This document shows positions 27,986-36,769 of a DNA stretch of 64,000 nt, one piece after another (positions within the stretch are counted from its first letter, which is position 1; every line of letters begins with the position of its first letter). Where the stretch lies: NCBI GenBank assembly GCA_021773355.1, contig JAJFKE010000051.1, positions 62,001-126,000 of the forward strand, in the 5' to 3' direction. The position numbers and the translations under genes are program-made. The notes beneath the pieces are model-generated. The model ran no database searches. It saw only the letters and a list, made by a program, of their open reading frames with translations, and was not told where the DNA came from. The stretch is from Gammaproteobacteria bacterium (GTDB lineage Bacteria; Pseudomonadota; Gammaproteobacteria; Pseudomonadales; Pseudohongiellaceae).

Positions 27986-28514
27986 TGTAGCGAAAGTAAG
28001 TCCGCCGCAAAGCGCAACAGCAATCGTTGGTCTGGGCTCTAATCTGTCCTTCTTGAAGCTAGCTCCGGAACAAATAGTACTTGCGGCAATGGAACGGCTT
28101 CGCGCACTTAGTCTTGAGGTTAAAACTTCCTCTCTGTACTTAACCGAGGCTCTCGACTGTCCTGCAGGGACCGCGGATTTTGTAAACGCGGTTATGTTGT
28201 TACGGCTCCCTGCTGGGCACTGCGCACTGGAGTTATTGGATAGTTTGCAAGCCATAGAGGCGGATTTCGATCGCCAGCGCGGGGCGCAAAAAAATCAGGC
28301 TAGAACTTTGGATTTAGATCTTATTTCCTTTCAAAATCAGCAACATAGCGATGAGCGCCTGATTTTGCCTCACCCCCGAGCGATGCAGCGCAAGTTTGTT
28401 ATGTTGCCATTGGCAGAAATCGTCCCTAATCTTATATTGCCTGGCCAAGGGCAGACCGTGATGCAATTGCTGGATCAACTCAAAAGCCCCGAAAAGCTTA
28501 AGCGAATCTCCTAG
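27957..28514 (+). CDS. folK: 6-hydroxymethyl-7,8-dihydropterin pyrophosphokinase
   Basis: A 185-aa HPPK that transfers pyrophosphate to the pterin alcohol in folate synthesis. GLGSNL, FVNAV, the [19 protein letters not shown] stretch with Mg-binding Asp pair, and [19 protein letters not shown] are hallmark segments. The ATG at 27957 has GAGGCGG 5 bases upstream and lies within hemE; no later ATG, GTG or TTG precedes the conserved core, so the 29-base overlap with hemE seems real and suggests coupled translation. The N-terminus is about 20 residues longer than in E. coli. It converts the product used later with FolP (43.8 kb). Confidence 0.92.
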   Translation: MSSPSHITTNVAKVSPPQSATAIVGLGSNLSFLKLAPEQIVLAAMERLRALSLEVKTSSLYLTEALDCPAGTADFVNAVMLLRLPAGHCALELLDSLQAIEADFDRQRGAQKNQARTLDLDLISFQNQQHSDERLILPHPRAMQRKFVMLPLAEIVPNLILPGQGQTVMQLLDQLKSPEKLKRIS

Positions 28515-28716
28515 AATGAAGTTAACTTATTGATATTAAATGTTTTTAATTGTACCTTTGAGCTCTGGCAAACTCTGCATGCGCGCTTGTCAGGCCCCAT
28601 GAATCGGAATTTTGAGCGACAAAATAATTCTAATCGCAGCACGAAGGTGCTAAAATCCGAGAGTTGTTTGGTGAATCAATAAATTTTTCAAATCGCTGGA
28701 CATTAGAGTTTTTACA

Positions 28717-29652
28717 ATGAAAATCACCTGCCCACATTTTGCCAATGTAATGACCTGCTCATTGCTGGCTGGAATTGCCCTCATGGGCTCTGCGGCTGTG
28801 GCTCAGGATGACCTTTCACTGACTGCGCAAGCGGGTAAGGGTCAAGCTGCCAGCGCTAGTTTTCGCATAGCTCCTAGCTCGATCCTGAATGAAAAAACAC
28901 CTTTTCTCAGTATTGCCAGGAATGTGGAGCAAAAAGATTTTCAAGGTGCAGTTGTAGAAGAAGCATTGAATTTTAATCTGGGTTTGCAACTTGAACCAAT
29001 CACTGGCTTGAATGTGAGTGCCGATGCCTGGAAATTGCAAGTGGATGAAGCACCAGCAACAGGTTCCAGCAATAATAGCTGGCAAGATGGTTTACCCAAG
29101 CTGTATATCGAAGATTCCACGATCAACGAGTTCAATCTGGACAATCCGCTATTAGGTTCCAATATCGAAACTAATGGATTTGATTTGGGTGCCTCCTATG
29201 TCTGGGATACCAATCGCTTTGGTCAGTTCACCCTAAGTTCCACAACTACCTATGTGCAAGAGTTTGAAAACAATGGTGCCTTGCTGGATTTTTCCGCTTC
29301 TGAGATTTCAGATATCGATGATAGAATGATTAGCCCAGAATTGCAGAGTAGCTTGATGCTCACTTGGCAGTTCGGTAACCACACAGCCAGTGCCATCACT
29401 AATTACTTCGATTCGTTTAAGGACATAAGTGAACTGGACATGGACGAGATCAACGAATTGGTGGATAACATTACTACCTTTGATTTGGAATATGGTTACA
29501 GTGTTAAAACCGGTTCCAAAGATCGAGCCATTATTTCATTCGGCATCCGCAATATATTCGATGAAAAAACGGCACAGATTCTCAATTCAACCACGCGTAT
29601 TCTCGATCAGAATGGCCGCGTGGCCTACGGTTTGATCAAGTATCAGTTCTAG
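28717..29652 (+). CDS. Secreted short outer-membrane protein resembling the C-terminal barrel of TonB-dependent receptors
   Basis: A 311-aa protein with a signal peptide (about 1-29, ending AVAQ). The mature part resembles only the last third of a TonB-dependent receptor barrel: EEALNFNLGLQLEPITGLNVSADAWKL, then LDNPLLGSNIETNGFDLGASYVWD, alternating aromatic beta strands, FGIRNIFDEK and the C-terminal KYQF with terminal Phe that the BAM machine recognises. No plug domain and no TonB box are present. There is no frameshift or in-frame stop, so it reads as an intact short gene, possibly a deletion derivative of a larger receptor. It stands alone between folK and convergent comF. Function unknown. 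Confidence 0.7.
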   Translation: MKITCPHFANVMTCSLLAGIALMGSAAVAQDDLSLTAQAGKGQAASASFRIAPSSILNEKTPFLSIARNVEQKDFQGAVVEEALNFNLGLQLEPITGLNVSADAWKLQVDEAPATGSSNNSWQDGLPKLYIEDSTINEFNLDNPLLGSNIETNGFDLGASYVWDTNRFGQFTLSSTTTYVQEFENNGALLDFSASEISDIDDRMISPELQSSLMLTWQFGNHTASAITNYFDSFKDISELDMDEINELVDNITTFDLEYGYSVKTGSKDRAIISFGIRNIFDEKTAQILNSTTRILDQNGRVAYGLIKYQF

Positions 29653-29972
29653 CTTCGTCGTCTATTTCTTCGCTTAAACCGTTTCTTCGTTACGGTTTTT
29701 CAACCCTTCCTGATTGTGCTCAGTCTTCTATACCAGTGCTACTTTGTATTTTCGTATGGCGAAAAAAAACCCCGAGAAATTTCGGGGTCAAGTCTGCTCT
29801 AATTAATATAGTAACCGGACGGTAGCAACTAAAGAGGTCACTAAGGAGAGTCATACCGGAGTCTTATGATTATAGGCTTTACACCAACGCCGAGTGTGTT
29901 CTTAGTCACAAAATAGATCGGCAATAATAATGACGTGCCATATGTACCGGAAACCGTGCGTCTGATGCAGAA
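29653..29972. other. Convergent intergenic region with one terminator
   Basis: 320 bases between the short barrel gene (+) and comF (-). Apart from the hairpin at 29762-29787 I see no gene, RNA or repeat. Confidence 0.6.
29762..29787 (-). terminator. Intrinsic terminator for comF
   Basis: On the minus strand a CCCCGA/TCGGGG stem (29770-29775 with 29782-29787) with a 6-base loop is followed by eight T (the A-run at 29762-29769). It lies about 190 bases after the comF stop. On the plus strand the hairpin has no T-run, so it mainly serves comF. Confidence 0.75.
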
Positions 29973-30716
29973 TTAATGACCCGCACGCGCAAGGCACCAC
30001 ACGTCAATACGGTGTACTCCGACGTCTTGCAGAAGCGTAGCCAGGGTCTCGGCAGTAGCCATAGTGGTTACAACATCATCGATAAGTGCGATGTGTGTCA
30101 CAGTTTTCATGGGCTCTGATTGTCGTAGTGAGAAGGCGCCGCGCAAATTAGATCTTCTAGCAAGAGCAGAGGCCATTTCAATTTGCGGTAAGGTGCTCCT
30201 GGTTTTAATAAGCACGGATTCTTGAATGGGAATTTGACATTGTGTCGAAACAACCTTGCCGATCTCGCTAGCCTGGTTAAATCCTCTAGATCGCAGCCGC
30301 TTCCAGTGCAACGGTACTGGAATTAATATTTGTGGTTTTTCAATGGTTCTATAGTAATTGTTCATTTCCCGTGCCAATATTCTTGAGAGTGAATAACCGA
30401 TATCAAAGCGCGCGGAAAATTTAAAACTAGCAACCAATTTATTTATGGGCGAGGTATAGCTGTAAATACTTTTACAAAAGTTAAAGTTCGGGGGTTTGTG
30501 CAGACAGCTACCGCAACATGAATCGATGGTTAAGCTACCTTTCACCTCAATCCCACAACGTCTACAACATTCATTCAATCTCGGCAGAGTTTGTTCGCAG
30601 TCATTGCAAATACTGTACTCGCATTCAGCATCTTGACCACATACCACACAAGCCGCTGGTAGCTGACAGCTAATAAGGCTGTAGACACGTTTTGCTGAAG
30701 TATATAAGCCCTGCAT
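29973..30716 (-). CDS. comF: ComF family protein (zinc ribbon plus phosphoribosyltransferase domain)
   Basis: A 247-aa cytoplasmic protein. The N-terminal part has paired cysteines of a double zinc ribbon (CVVCGQDAEC, CNDC, CCRRCG, CCGSC); the C-terminal part is a type I phosphoribosyltransferase fold with the PRPP loop IALIDDVVTTMAT (about 211-223) and KRLRSRGFNQA. ComF proteins are needed for DNA uptake in transformable bacteria and are linked to primosome function. With pilMNOPQ and PriA nearby this fits competence, but ComF is also common in bacteria not known to be transformable. Diverges from the acyl-CoA dehydrogenase gene. Confidence 0.9.
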   Translation of the reverse strand: MQGLYTSAKRVYSLISCQLPAACVVCGQDAECEYSICNDCEQTLPRLNECCRRCGIEVKGSLTIDSCCGSCLHKPPNFNFCKSIYSYTSPINKLVASFKFSARFDIGYSLSRILAREMNNYYRTIEKPQILIPVPLHWKRLRSRGFNQASEIGKVVSTQCQIPIQESVLIKTRSTLPQIEMASALARRSNLRGAFSLRQSEPMKTVTHIALIDDVVTTMATAETLATLLQDVGVHRIDVWCLARAGH

Positions 30717-30840
30717 AGCTAGTAAACATCTGTTTTAGTGGTAATTTCGCTGCTAATAGAATTCAATCCTGTGAATAAAGTATAGACTAAGCCACCTGCT
30801 TTGCTTTCAATCGACAGTACCTGTTCTAACCTGCATCACC

Positions 30841-30846
30841 TATAAT
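30841..30846 (+). promoter_or_regulatory. Perfect -10 box upstream of acyl-CoA dehydrogenase
   Basis: TATAAT at 30841-30846 lies 41 bases before the start codon, in the divergent comF/dehydrogenase gap. No good -35 is found 16-18 bases upstream, so this may need an activator. Confidence 0.4.
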
Positions 30847-30886
30847 CACGCTTCGATTTTTAAGGAATTTGTCGGGGGACAAAGAG

Positions 30887-32683
30887 ATGGCTGCTTATCG
30901 AGCTCCGCTAAAAGATATCCAATTTTTGCTGAACAATGTTTTCGCTGTGGAACGCTTATTTGCGAGCATGCCAGATACGGCGGAGGTTACCGATGATTTA
31001 ATCAGCGCCATTGTAGAAGAGGCAGGGAAAATTGCCGAGGGCCTGTTGTCTCCTATTAATCAAAGCGGTGACCGGGAAGGTTGCCACTTCAGTGACGGAG
31101 TAGTTACCACACCAAAAGGATTTAAGGAAGCTTACACGGCCTATGCGCAGGGTGGCTGGGCTGGCCTGACAGGAGATGTAAATTACGGTGGACAGGGCAT
31201 GCCCAAAATGCTGTCAGCGCTAATTGAGGAGATGGCATTTGCTGCTAATTCCTCCTTCGCGCTTTACACCATCCTGAATACCGGCGCCACCTTAACACTG
31301 AGTCAGCATGGCAGTGAGGAGTTGAAGCAGCGTTATTTGCCTAAGATGTATGCAGGCACCTGGTCGGGAACCATGTGCCTTACCGAGCCTCATGCAGGCA
31401 CTGACCTTGGGATGATAAAAACCAAAGCAGCACCAAATAACGAAGGCAGCTATCAGTTGAGCGGCACCAAGATATTCATAACAGCGGGTGAACATGATCT
31501 AACCGAAAACATTATCCATTTTGTGCTGGCAAAACTGCCAGATGCTCCTGCGGGAGCGCGTGGAATTTCTCTATTTCTGGTGCCGAAGTTTTTGTTGGAC
31601 GAGTCAGGTGATTTAAGTGGAGAACGTAACAAGGTGAGCTGCGGCTCCATAGAACACAAGATGGGCATCAAAGCTTCGGCAACATGCGTTATGAATTTCG
31701 ATTCTGCTATTGGCTATTTGGTTGGCGAGCCCAATCAGGGTTTGTCTCATATGTTCACGATGATGAACTACGAGCGCTTATCGATGGGGTTGCAAGGAAA
31801 TGGTCTAGCCGATAGTTCCTACCAAATAGCATCAGCCTATGCGAAGGAGCGGGTGCAGGGCAGGGCTGCAAGTGGGGCACTACAGCCAGATCAGAATGCG
31901 GATCCAATTCTTGTACATCCCGATGTTCGAAGAATGCTGCTGACGATTAGGGCGAATGTATTGGCGGGCCGGGCGCTGTCTTTATATGCGGCCAGTCAGC
32001 TGGATATTTCGCGATTTCATCCTGATGAATCAATCCGCTTTCGTGCTCAGCAATTGGTGGCATTACTTATACCGGTACAGAAGGCTTACTGCACGGACCG
32101 AGGCTTTGAGGCCTGTGTGCTGGGGCAGCAAGTTTTGGGTGGACACGGCTATGTTGCGGAGTGGGGTCTGGAGCAGAATGTTCGCGATGCAAGAATAGCG
32201 CAAATTTACGAAGGTGCTAATGGGGTTCAGGCGCTCGATCTCATTGGTCGTAAAACGGTACGTTGTGGTGGCGAACTACTAAAAATTCTGTTGAGTGAGA
32301 TGGATGAGTTTCTGGTCAGTCAAGAGGGGGTTGAGTCAATGCAGCCCTATCTGAGCGTCTTCAACCGCTGTCGTCAGCGTTTGCTTGAATCCACAGAGAC
32401 TGTCATAGCCCGGGCAGCTGAAAATCCGGACGAAATTGGTGCTGCGTCATACGCCTATATGGAATTAATGGGGCTCACCTTGTACTGTTTCATGTGGCAG
32501 CGAATTCTGACTGCAGCTTTTGCTGAACAGACCTTGGCTTCAAGTGATTCAGGCTATACCGATGGTCTGATCAAGACAGGTCAATTCTTTATGGACAGAT
32601 TACTGCCCAGAGCAGAATCGCTGGTGGCGGAGATTGCCAGCGGTGCGGATTCGATGATGTCGATGAAAGCGGAGCAGTTTTAA
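30887..32683 (+). CDS. Acyl-CoA dehydrogenase, DmdC/AcdB-like long form
   Basis: A 598-aa flavoenzyme: AYRAPLKDIQFLL N-terminal motif, N-terminal helical domain, middle beta domain with TMCLTEPHAGTDLG (FAD contact), C-terminal helical domain with the catalytic base Glu442 in IYEGANGVQALDL, then an extra C-terminal domain typical of 590-600-aa members. This subgroup includes DmdC (methylthiopropanoyl-CoA dehydrogenase in DMSP breakdown) and others of unknown substrate; the sequence does not decide. ATG at 30887 (MAAYRAPL) matches relatives; the longer TTG 30869 start is not needed. It stands alone, without other beta-oxidation genes nearby. Confidence 0.9.
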   Translation: MAAYRAPLKDIQFLLNNVFAVERLFASMPDTAEVTDDLISAIVEEAGKIAEGLLSPINQSGDREGCHFSDGVVTTPKGFKEAYTAYAQGGWAGLTGDVNYGGQGMPKMLSALIEEMAFAANSSFALYTILNTGATLTLSQHGSEELKQRYLPKMYAGTWSGTMCLTEPHAGTDLGMIKTKAAPNNEGSYQLSGTKIFITAGEHDLTENIIHFVLAKLPDAPAGARGISLFLVPKFLLDESGDLSGERNKVSCGSIEHKMGIKASATCVMNFDSAIGYLVGEPNQGLSHMFTMMNYERLSMGLQGNGLADSSYQIASAYAKERVQGRAASGALQPDQNADPILVHPDVRRMLLTIRANVLAGRALSLYAASQLDISRFHPDESIRFRAQQLVALLIPVQKAYCTDRGFEACVLGQQVLGGHGYVAEWGLEQNVRDARIAQIYEGANGVQALDLIGRKTVRCGGELLKILLSEMDEFLVSQEGVESMQPYLSVFNRCRQRLLESTETVIARAAENPDEIGAASYAYMELMGLTLYCFMWQRILTAAFAEQTLASSDSGYTDGLIKTGQFFMDRLLPRAESLVAEIASGADSMMSMKAEQF

Positions 32684-32760
32684 CAGTTCAACGCAGCGGC
32701 TTGGTCACAGAGTCGCAAGGCAAGTGGAATAACCGGGTCGCTAGCGTGCGGTGTCCGGAC

Positions 32761-33570
32761 CTAGATGAGCCACTCCACGTTTTCGGAGAACATTGATTTG
32801 TATTGATTCAAATCTTCATTCTTTTCGCCGACCAAAATGAGATTACCTTCACCCAGGGGTATGACCAAGCCGCTGAAGCGGTCGTCTCGAATCGCGAATT
32901 CTCCCTCAACTGGAGAATTGTTGATAACAATGATGCTTACCGCCCCTTGGTTACCTTCGAGCACCAAATGAGCACTCCTATAGGCGGGAAGTATTTCACA
33001 GGGTTTTGCTGAACGAATATCGAAGTTCTGAGAAGCATTGCTGCTAACCAGTCTGGTTCCTGCGTTGGCCATGGATTCATTAATTTCAGACAGGGGCAAG
33101 ACAGCATAGGCTTCGCCATTGGTAATACCGTTTATTTCTTCATCGTCATGGTGCAGATGATCGAGCAAATCATCACCGAACACAATGTCAGCTGAAGATG
33201 GACCACGGGTGAAACTTAAGGAAAAAGTAACACCCAGAGCCAGTACCAGACTGGCGGCAATCGCATAGTATTGAAAGAAATTCTGTTTTCGGGATCGGAT
33301 ATTGATAACGTTGTTTGCGTTTGTTAAATCTTCATCGTGCAAGTCTTCCACAGCCTCAAGCTCATCCGTAGCTGTTATTTCCATCAATTTGGCAGCTAAG
33401 CCGTCAGGCAATTCTGTGCTACTCAAAAGCGAGCTGAGGGCGTTCTCAAACTCCACTGTCTCATCGAGGATTTTTTGATAATCTGGATTGGCACGGGCCG
33501 CGTCCAGAGTTTCCTGGTCGAGTTCCTTTGGATTTTCATAAACCCGCTTGCGAAATTCTAATTCATCCAT
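32761..33570 (-). CDS. DUF3379-type membrane protein, probable anti-sigma factor
   Basis: A 269-aa protein: acidic cytoplasmic N-terminal part (1-98, MDELEFRKRVYENP signature of DUF3379), one transmembrane helix (about 99-119), and a periplasmic C-terminal part with a substrate-like fold (about 150-269). It directly follows the ECF sigma gene (56-base gap), and this pair is the usual layout of an ECF sigma and its membrane anti-sigma. No zinc-binding HxxxCxxC ZAS motif is present, so binding would be by a different type of N-domain. The anti-sigma role is inferred from context. Confidence 0.75.
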   Translation of the reverse strand: MDELEFRKRVYENPKELDQETLDAARANPDYQKILDETVEFENALSSLLSSTELPDGLAAKLMEITATDELEAVEDLHDEDLTNANNVINIRSRKQNFFQYYAIAASLVLALGVTFSLSFTRGPSSADIVFGDDLLDHLHHDDEEINGITNGEAYAVLPLSEINESMANAGTRLVSSNASQNFDIRSAKPCEILPAYRSAHLVLEGNQGAVSIIVINNSPVEGEFAIRDDRFSGLVIPLGEGNLILVGEKNEDLNQYKSMFSENVEWLI

Positions 33571-33626
33571 TTTTCAAAGCCTCGTAGGCATCAAACATCT
33601 GCTAGTAAGGATTAATCTTCTAGTTA

Positions 33627-34178
33627 TCACTTTGCCTCGTCTGTCTCGTTCTCATCGCTGGTATCGGGGTCCAGGCCAAACTCCAACTTAAGCTTGCTGC
33701 GGGCACGAAACAGTCTTGTCATAACCGTATTATTGTTAAGATCCAAAATTTCTGCGATCTCTTTTCCACTAAAGCCACCAATCACCTGCAATAACAATGG
33801 CTCTCTGTAATCGCTGTCGAGACGATTGATTGCATTGTGCAGCAGCTCTCTATCCATCTTATTGTCGGGTTCATTCTCGCCACTTTCAGCGATAGTCTGA
33901 CCCTCTATGTCGACAAGCTCAGGTCTGTAGCGCTCATACAAGCGAGCATTTTCCCTTCTCAGAATGGTAAACAACCAAGCTTTTGCGGCCTTGTCATTCT
34001 GTAGACTTTCTAAAGACCGCCAAGCACGCAAAAATGTTTCCTGTACAAGGTCTTCGGCAAGGGCTTTATTCTTACAAATCCAGAAAGCATAGCGAAAAAC
34101 GTCCTGATACAGGGCGGCCACCAGCGATTCATAGCGCTGTTTCTTTGTGTTCCCCTGTAGGACCGGCGTATCGCTCAT
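33627..34178 (-). CDS. ECF-family RNA polymerase sigma factor
   Basis: A 183-aa sigma-70 family protein with region 2 (about 20-95: YQDVFRYAFWICKNKALAEDLVQETFLRAWRS) and region 4 (about 115-170: LLHNAINRLDSDYREPLLLQVIGGFSGKEIAEILDLNNNTVMTRLFRARSKL). Region 3 is missing, as expected for ECF sigma factors. It is translated with the downstream DUF3379 gene and probably controls a small envelope or stress regulon. The upstream region has a perfect 7-bp hairpin (34226-34246). Confidence 0.93.
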   Translation of the reverse strand: MSDTPVLQGNTKKQRYESLVAALYQDVFRYAFWICKNKALAEDLVQETFLRAWRSLESLQNDKAAKAWLFTILRRENARLYERYRPELVDIEGQTIAESGENEPDNKMDRELLHNAINRLDSDYREPLLLQVIGGFSGKEIAEILDLNNNTVMTRLFRARSKLKLEFGLDPDTSDENETDEAK

Positions 34179-34225
34179 TATTTTTCGTAAAACTGCTTAA
34201 AATTTATGAATTGAGGTAATTGGAA

Positions 34226-34246
34226 AGCCAAGCCACTTACTTGGCT
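34226..34246 (-). promoter_or_regulatory. Inverted repeat upstream of the ECF sigma gene
   Basis: AGCCAAG (34226-34232) and CTTGGCT (34240-34246) are a perfect 7-bp inverted repeat with 7-base spacing, 48 bases before the sigma start. It could be an operator or a hairpin in the 5' leader. The remaining 299-base gap to dapB holds nothing else I can name except the dapB promoter. Confidence 0.35.
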
Positions 34247-34418
34247 GACCTGACTGATTTGGCTGGATTTATCGGTTGGCTCCCCTCGGGCAGAGAGTGT
34301 GCCTAAATTGGCTATTTCCATCAAGTACTTTACCGCCACAGTCGGATATAGACGTCTAATATTGTTGAAACCATCACATTAGCCGGGTTGTTTCCGGCGA
34401 TTCGTCAAATCGTCAAGG

Positions 34419-34447
34419 TTTAGCTTGTGTTAGAGCCGCTGTATACT
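34419..34447 (+). promoter_or_regulatory. Likely promoter for dapB
   Basis: TATACT (34442-34447) lies 31 bases before the dapB ATG, with a weak -35 TTTAGC (34419-34424) at 17-base spacing. Confidence 0.4.
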
Positions 34448-34474
34448 GCCCTCCACTGTAACCAATTGGATTGA

Positions 34475-35281
<807 letters not shown>

Positions 35282-35398
35282 TTTGTTAGATTCCCGCAGT
35301 TTGGTGAGCTGTCGGACCTGTTTCGCCTGGAATAGGAACTAACTCACAGCGCTTAGTAAGTTTTTGATTCCCACCCAACATATAAGCGCACTTCTTCG

Positions 35399-35426
35399 TA
35401 GACAAGACCGGCCTTCTATCTATAAA
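35399..35426 (+). promoter_or_regulatory. Likely sigma-70 promoter for carAB
   Basis: TAGACA (35399-35404) and TATAAA (35421-35426), 16 bases apart and each one mismatch from consensus, about 125 bases before the carA GTG. A small inverted repeat ATACT-CGCTC-AGTAT directly follows the -10 and may be a regulator site; I cannot assign it to ArgR or PurR. Confidence 0.6.
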
Positions 35427-35552
35427 ATACTCGCTCAGTATGTTGGATGCTGAAACCTTTGCGAATTTACAAAAATGCGGAGTGGAGAGATTCTTCATTT
35501 CGCTTTTTTTTGCCCGTAATAATTAGACCGAATAATTGCATTAGGAGTAAAA

Positions 35553-36689
35553 GTGGCTGGATCAGCTGTGCTTGCGCTAGAAGATGGCAGTGTGTTTCAT
35601 GGTATCGCAATTGGAGCCGAAGGCAGTTCCAGTGGTGAAGTGGTTTTCAATACCTCTATGACCGGCTATCAGGAAATACTTACCGATCCTTCTTATGCCA
35701 GGCAGATCATTACTCTCACCTATCCCCATATAGGCAATACCGGTACCAATGATGAAGATAACGAATCCAAAACTGTTTGGGCTTCGGGATTAGTCATCCG
35801 TGACCTACCCTTGATTGCGAGTAACTGGCGCAGCGAACAGAGCTTGGACGAGTTCCTTAAGGCTAGAAATGTAGTGGCCATTGCGGAGATTGATACACGT
35901 CGACTAACACGACTGCTGCGCGACAAGGGGGCTCTTAATGGCTGTCTGCTTTCCGGTGAAGAGCTTGCTTCCGGCGGTGAAACTGCGGCACTGCAGCTGG
36001 CCAAGGAATTTCCTGGTTTAAAGGGAATGGACCTGGCTAAAGAGGTTAGCGTCAGCAGCGGTTATTCATGGCAGGGCGGTGTATGGGAGCTGGAATCGGG
36101 ATACAAAGTTGATTCAGATAATCGATTTAAAGTTGTCGCCTACGACTTCGGTGTTAAGAATAATATTCTGCGCATGCTAGTGGACCGCGACTGTGAAGTA
36201 ACTGTCGTACCGGCTCAGACTTCCGCCGCGGAGGTGCTAGCGATGAAACCCCATGGTATTTTCCTCTCTAATGGTCCTGGTGATCCTGAGCCTTGCGGTT
36301 ACGCCATTGCAGCTATCTCCGAGTTTTTGGAGCAGGGTATTCCACTTTTCGGTATATGTCTGGGTTACCAATTGATGGCTTTGGCCTGCGGTGCTAAGAC
36401 GATCAAAATGCCCCTGGGACACCACGGGGCCAATCATCCAGTTCAATGCTTGAAAGATGGAACAGTGCTCATCACCAGCCAGAATCATGGCTTTGCCGTG
36501 GATGAGCAGACTCTGCCCGCGAATCTCATTGCTACGCATAAATCCCTTTTCGATGGATCGCTTCAGGGGATAGAGAGAACAGACAAACCAGCCTTAGGTT
36601 TTCAGGGTCATCCAGAAGCTAGTCCCGGGCCGCATGATGCGGCTCCACTATTCGATCATTTTATTGAGCTAATGGCCAGGCATCAGTAG
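35553..36689 (+). CDS. carA: Carbamoyl-phosphate synthase small (glutaminase) subunit
   Basis: A 378-aa class I glutamine amidotransferase that delivers ammonia to CarB for carbamoyl phosphate. The N-terminal [21 protein letters not shown] signature, nucleophile Cys269 in [10 protein letters not shown], and the triad His353/Glu355 in GHPEASPGP are visible. Start is GTG 35553 with AGGAG 5 bases upstream. carB follows after 80 bases. Confidence 0.98.
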   Translation: MAGSAVLALEDGSVFHGIAIGAEGSSSGEVVFNTSMTGYQEILTDPSYARQIITLTYPHIGNTGTNDEDNESKTVWASGLVIRDLPLIASNWRSEQSLDEFLKARNVVAIAEIDTRRLTRLLRDKGALNGCLLSGEELASGGETAALQLAKEFPGLKGMDLAKEVSVSSGYSWQGGVWELESGYKVDSDNRFKVVAYDFGVKNNILRMLVDRDCEVTVVPAQTSAAEVLAMKPHGIFLSNGPGDPEPCGYAIAAISEFLEQGIPLFGICLGYQLMALACGAKTIKMPLGHHGANHPVQCLKDGTVLITSQNHGFAVDEQTLPANLIATHKSLFDGSLQGIERTDKPALGFQGHPEASPGPHDAAPLFDHFIELMARHQ

Positions 36690-36769
36690 TGCGGCGACTT
36701 GTTTAAGGCTCACCACAGAAAACGTGAATACACTGAAATACTAACCAGGAATTAACAGACAGCGCGATT

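Noticed and set aside
28717-29652. Annotation of the short barrel gene as a pseudogene
   Set aside because: The frame is open with a complete signal peptide and proper C-terminus; truncation relative to receptors alone is not proof of loss of function.
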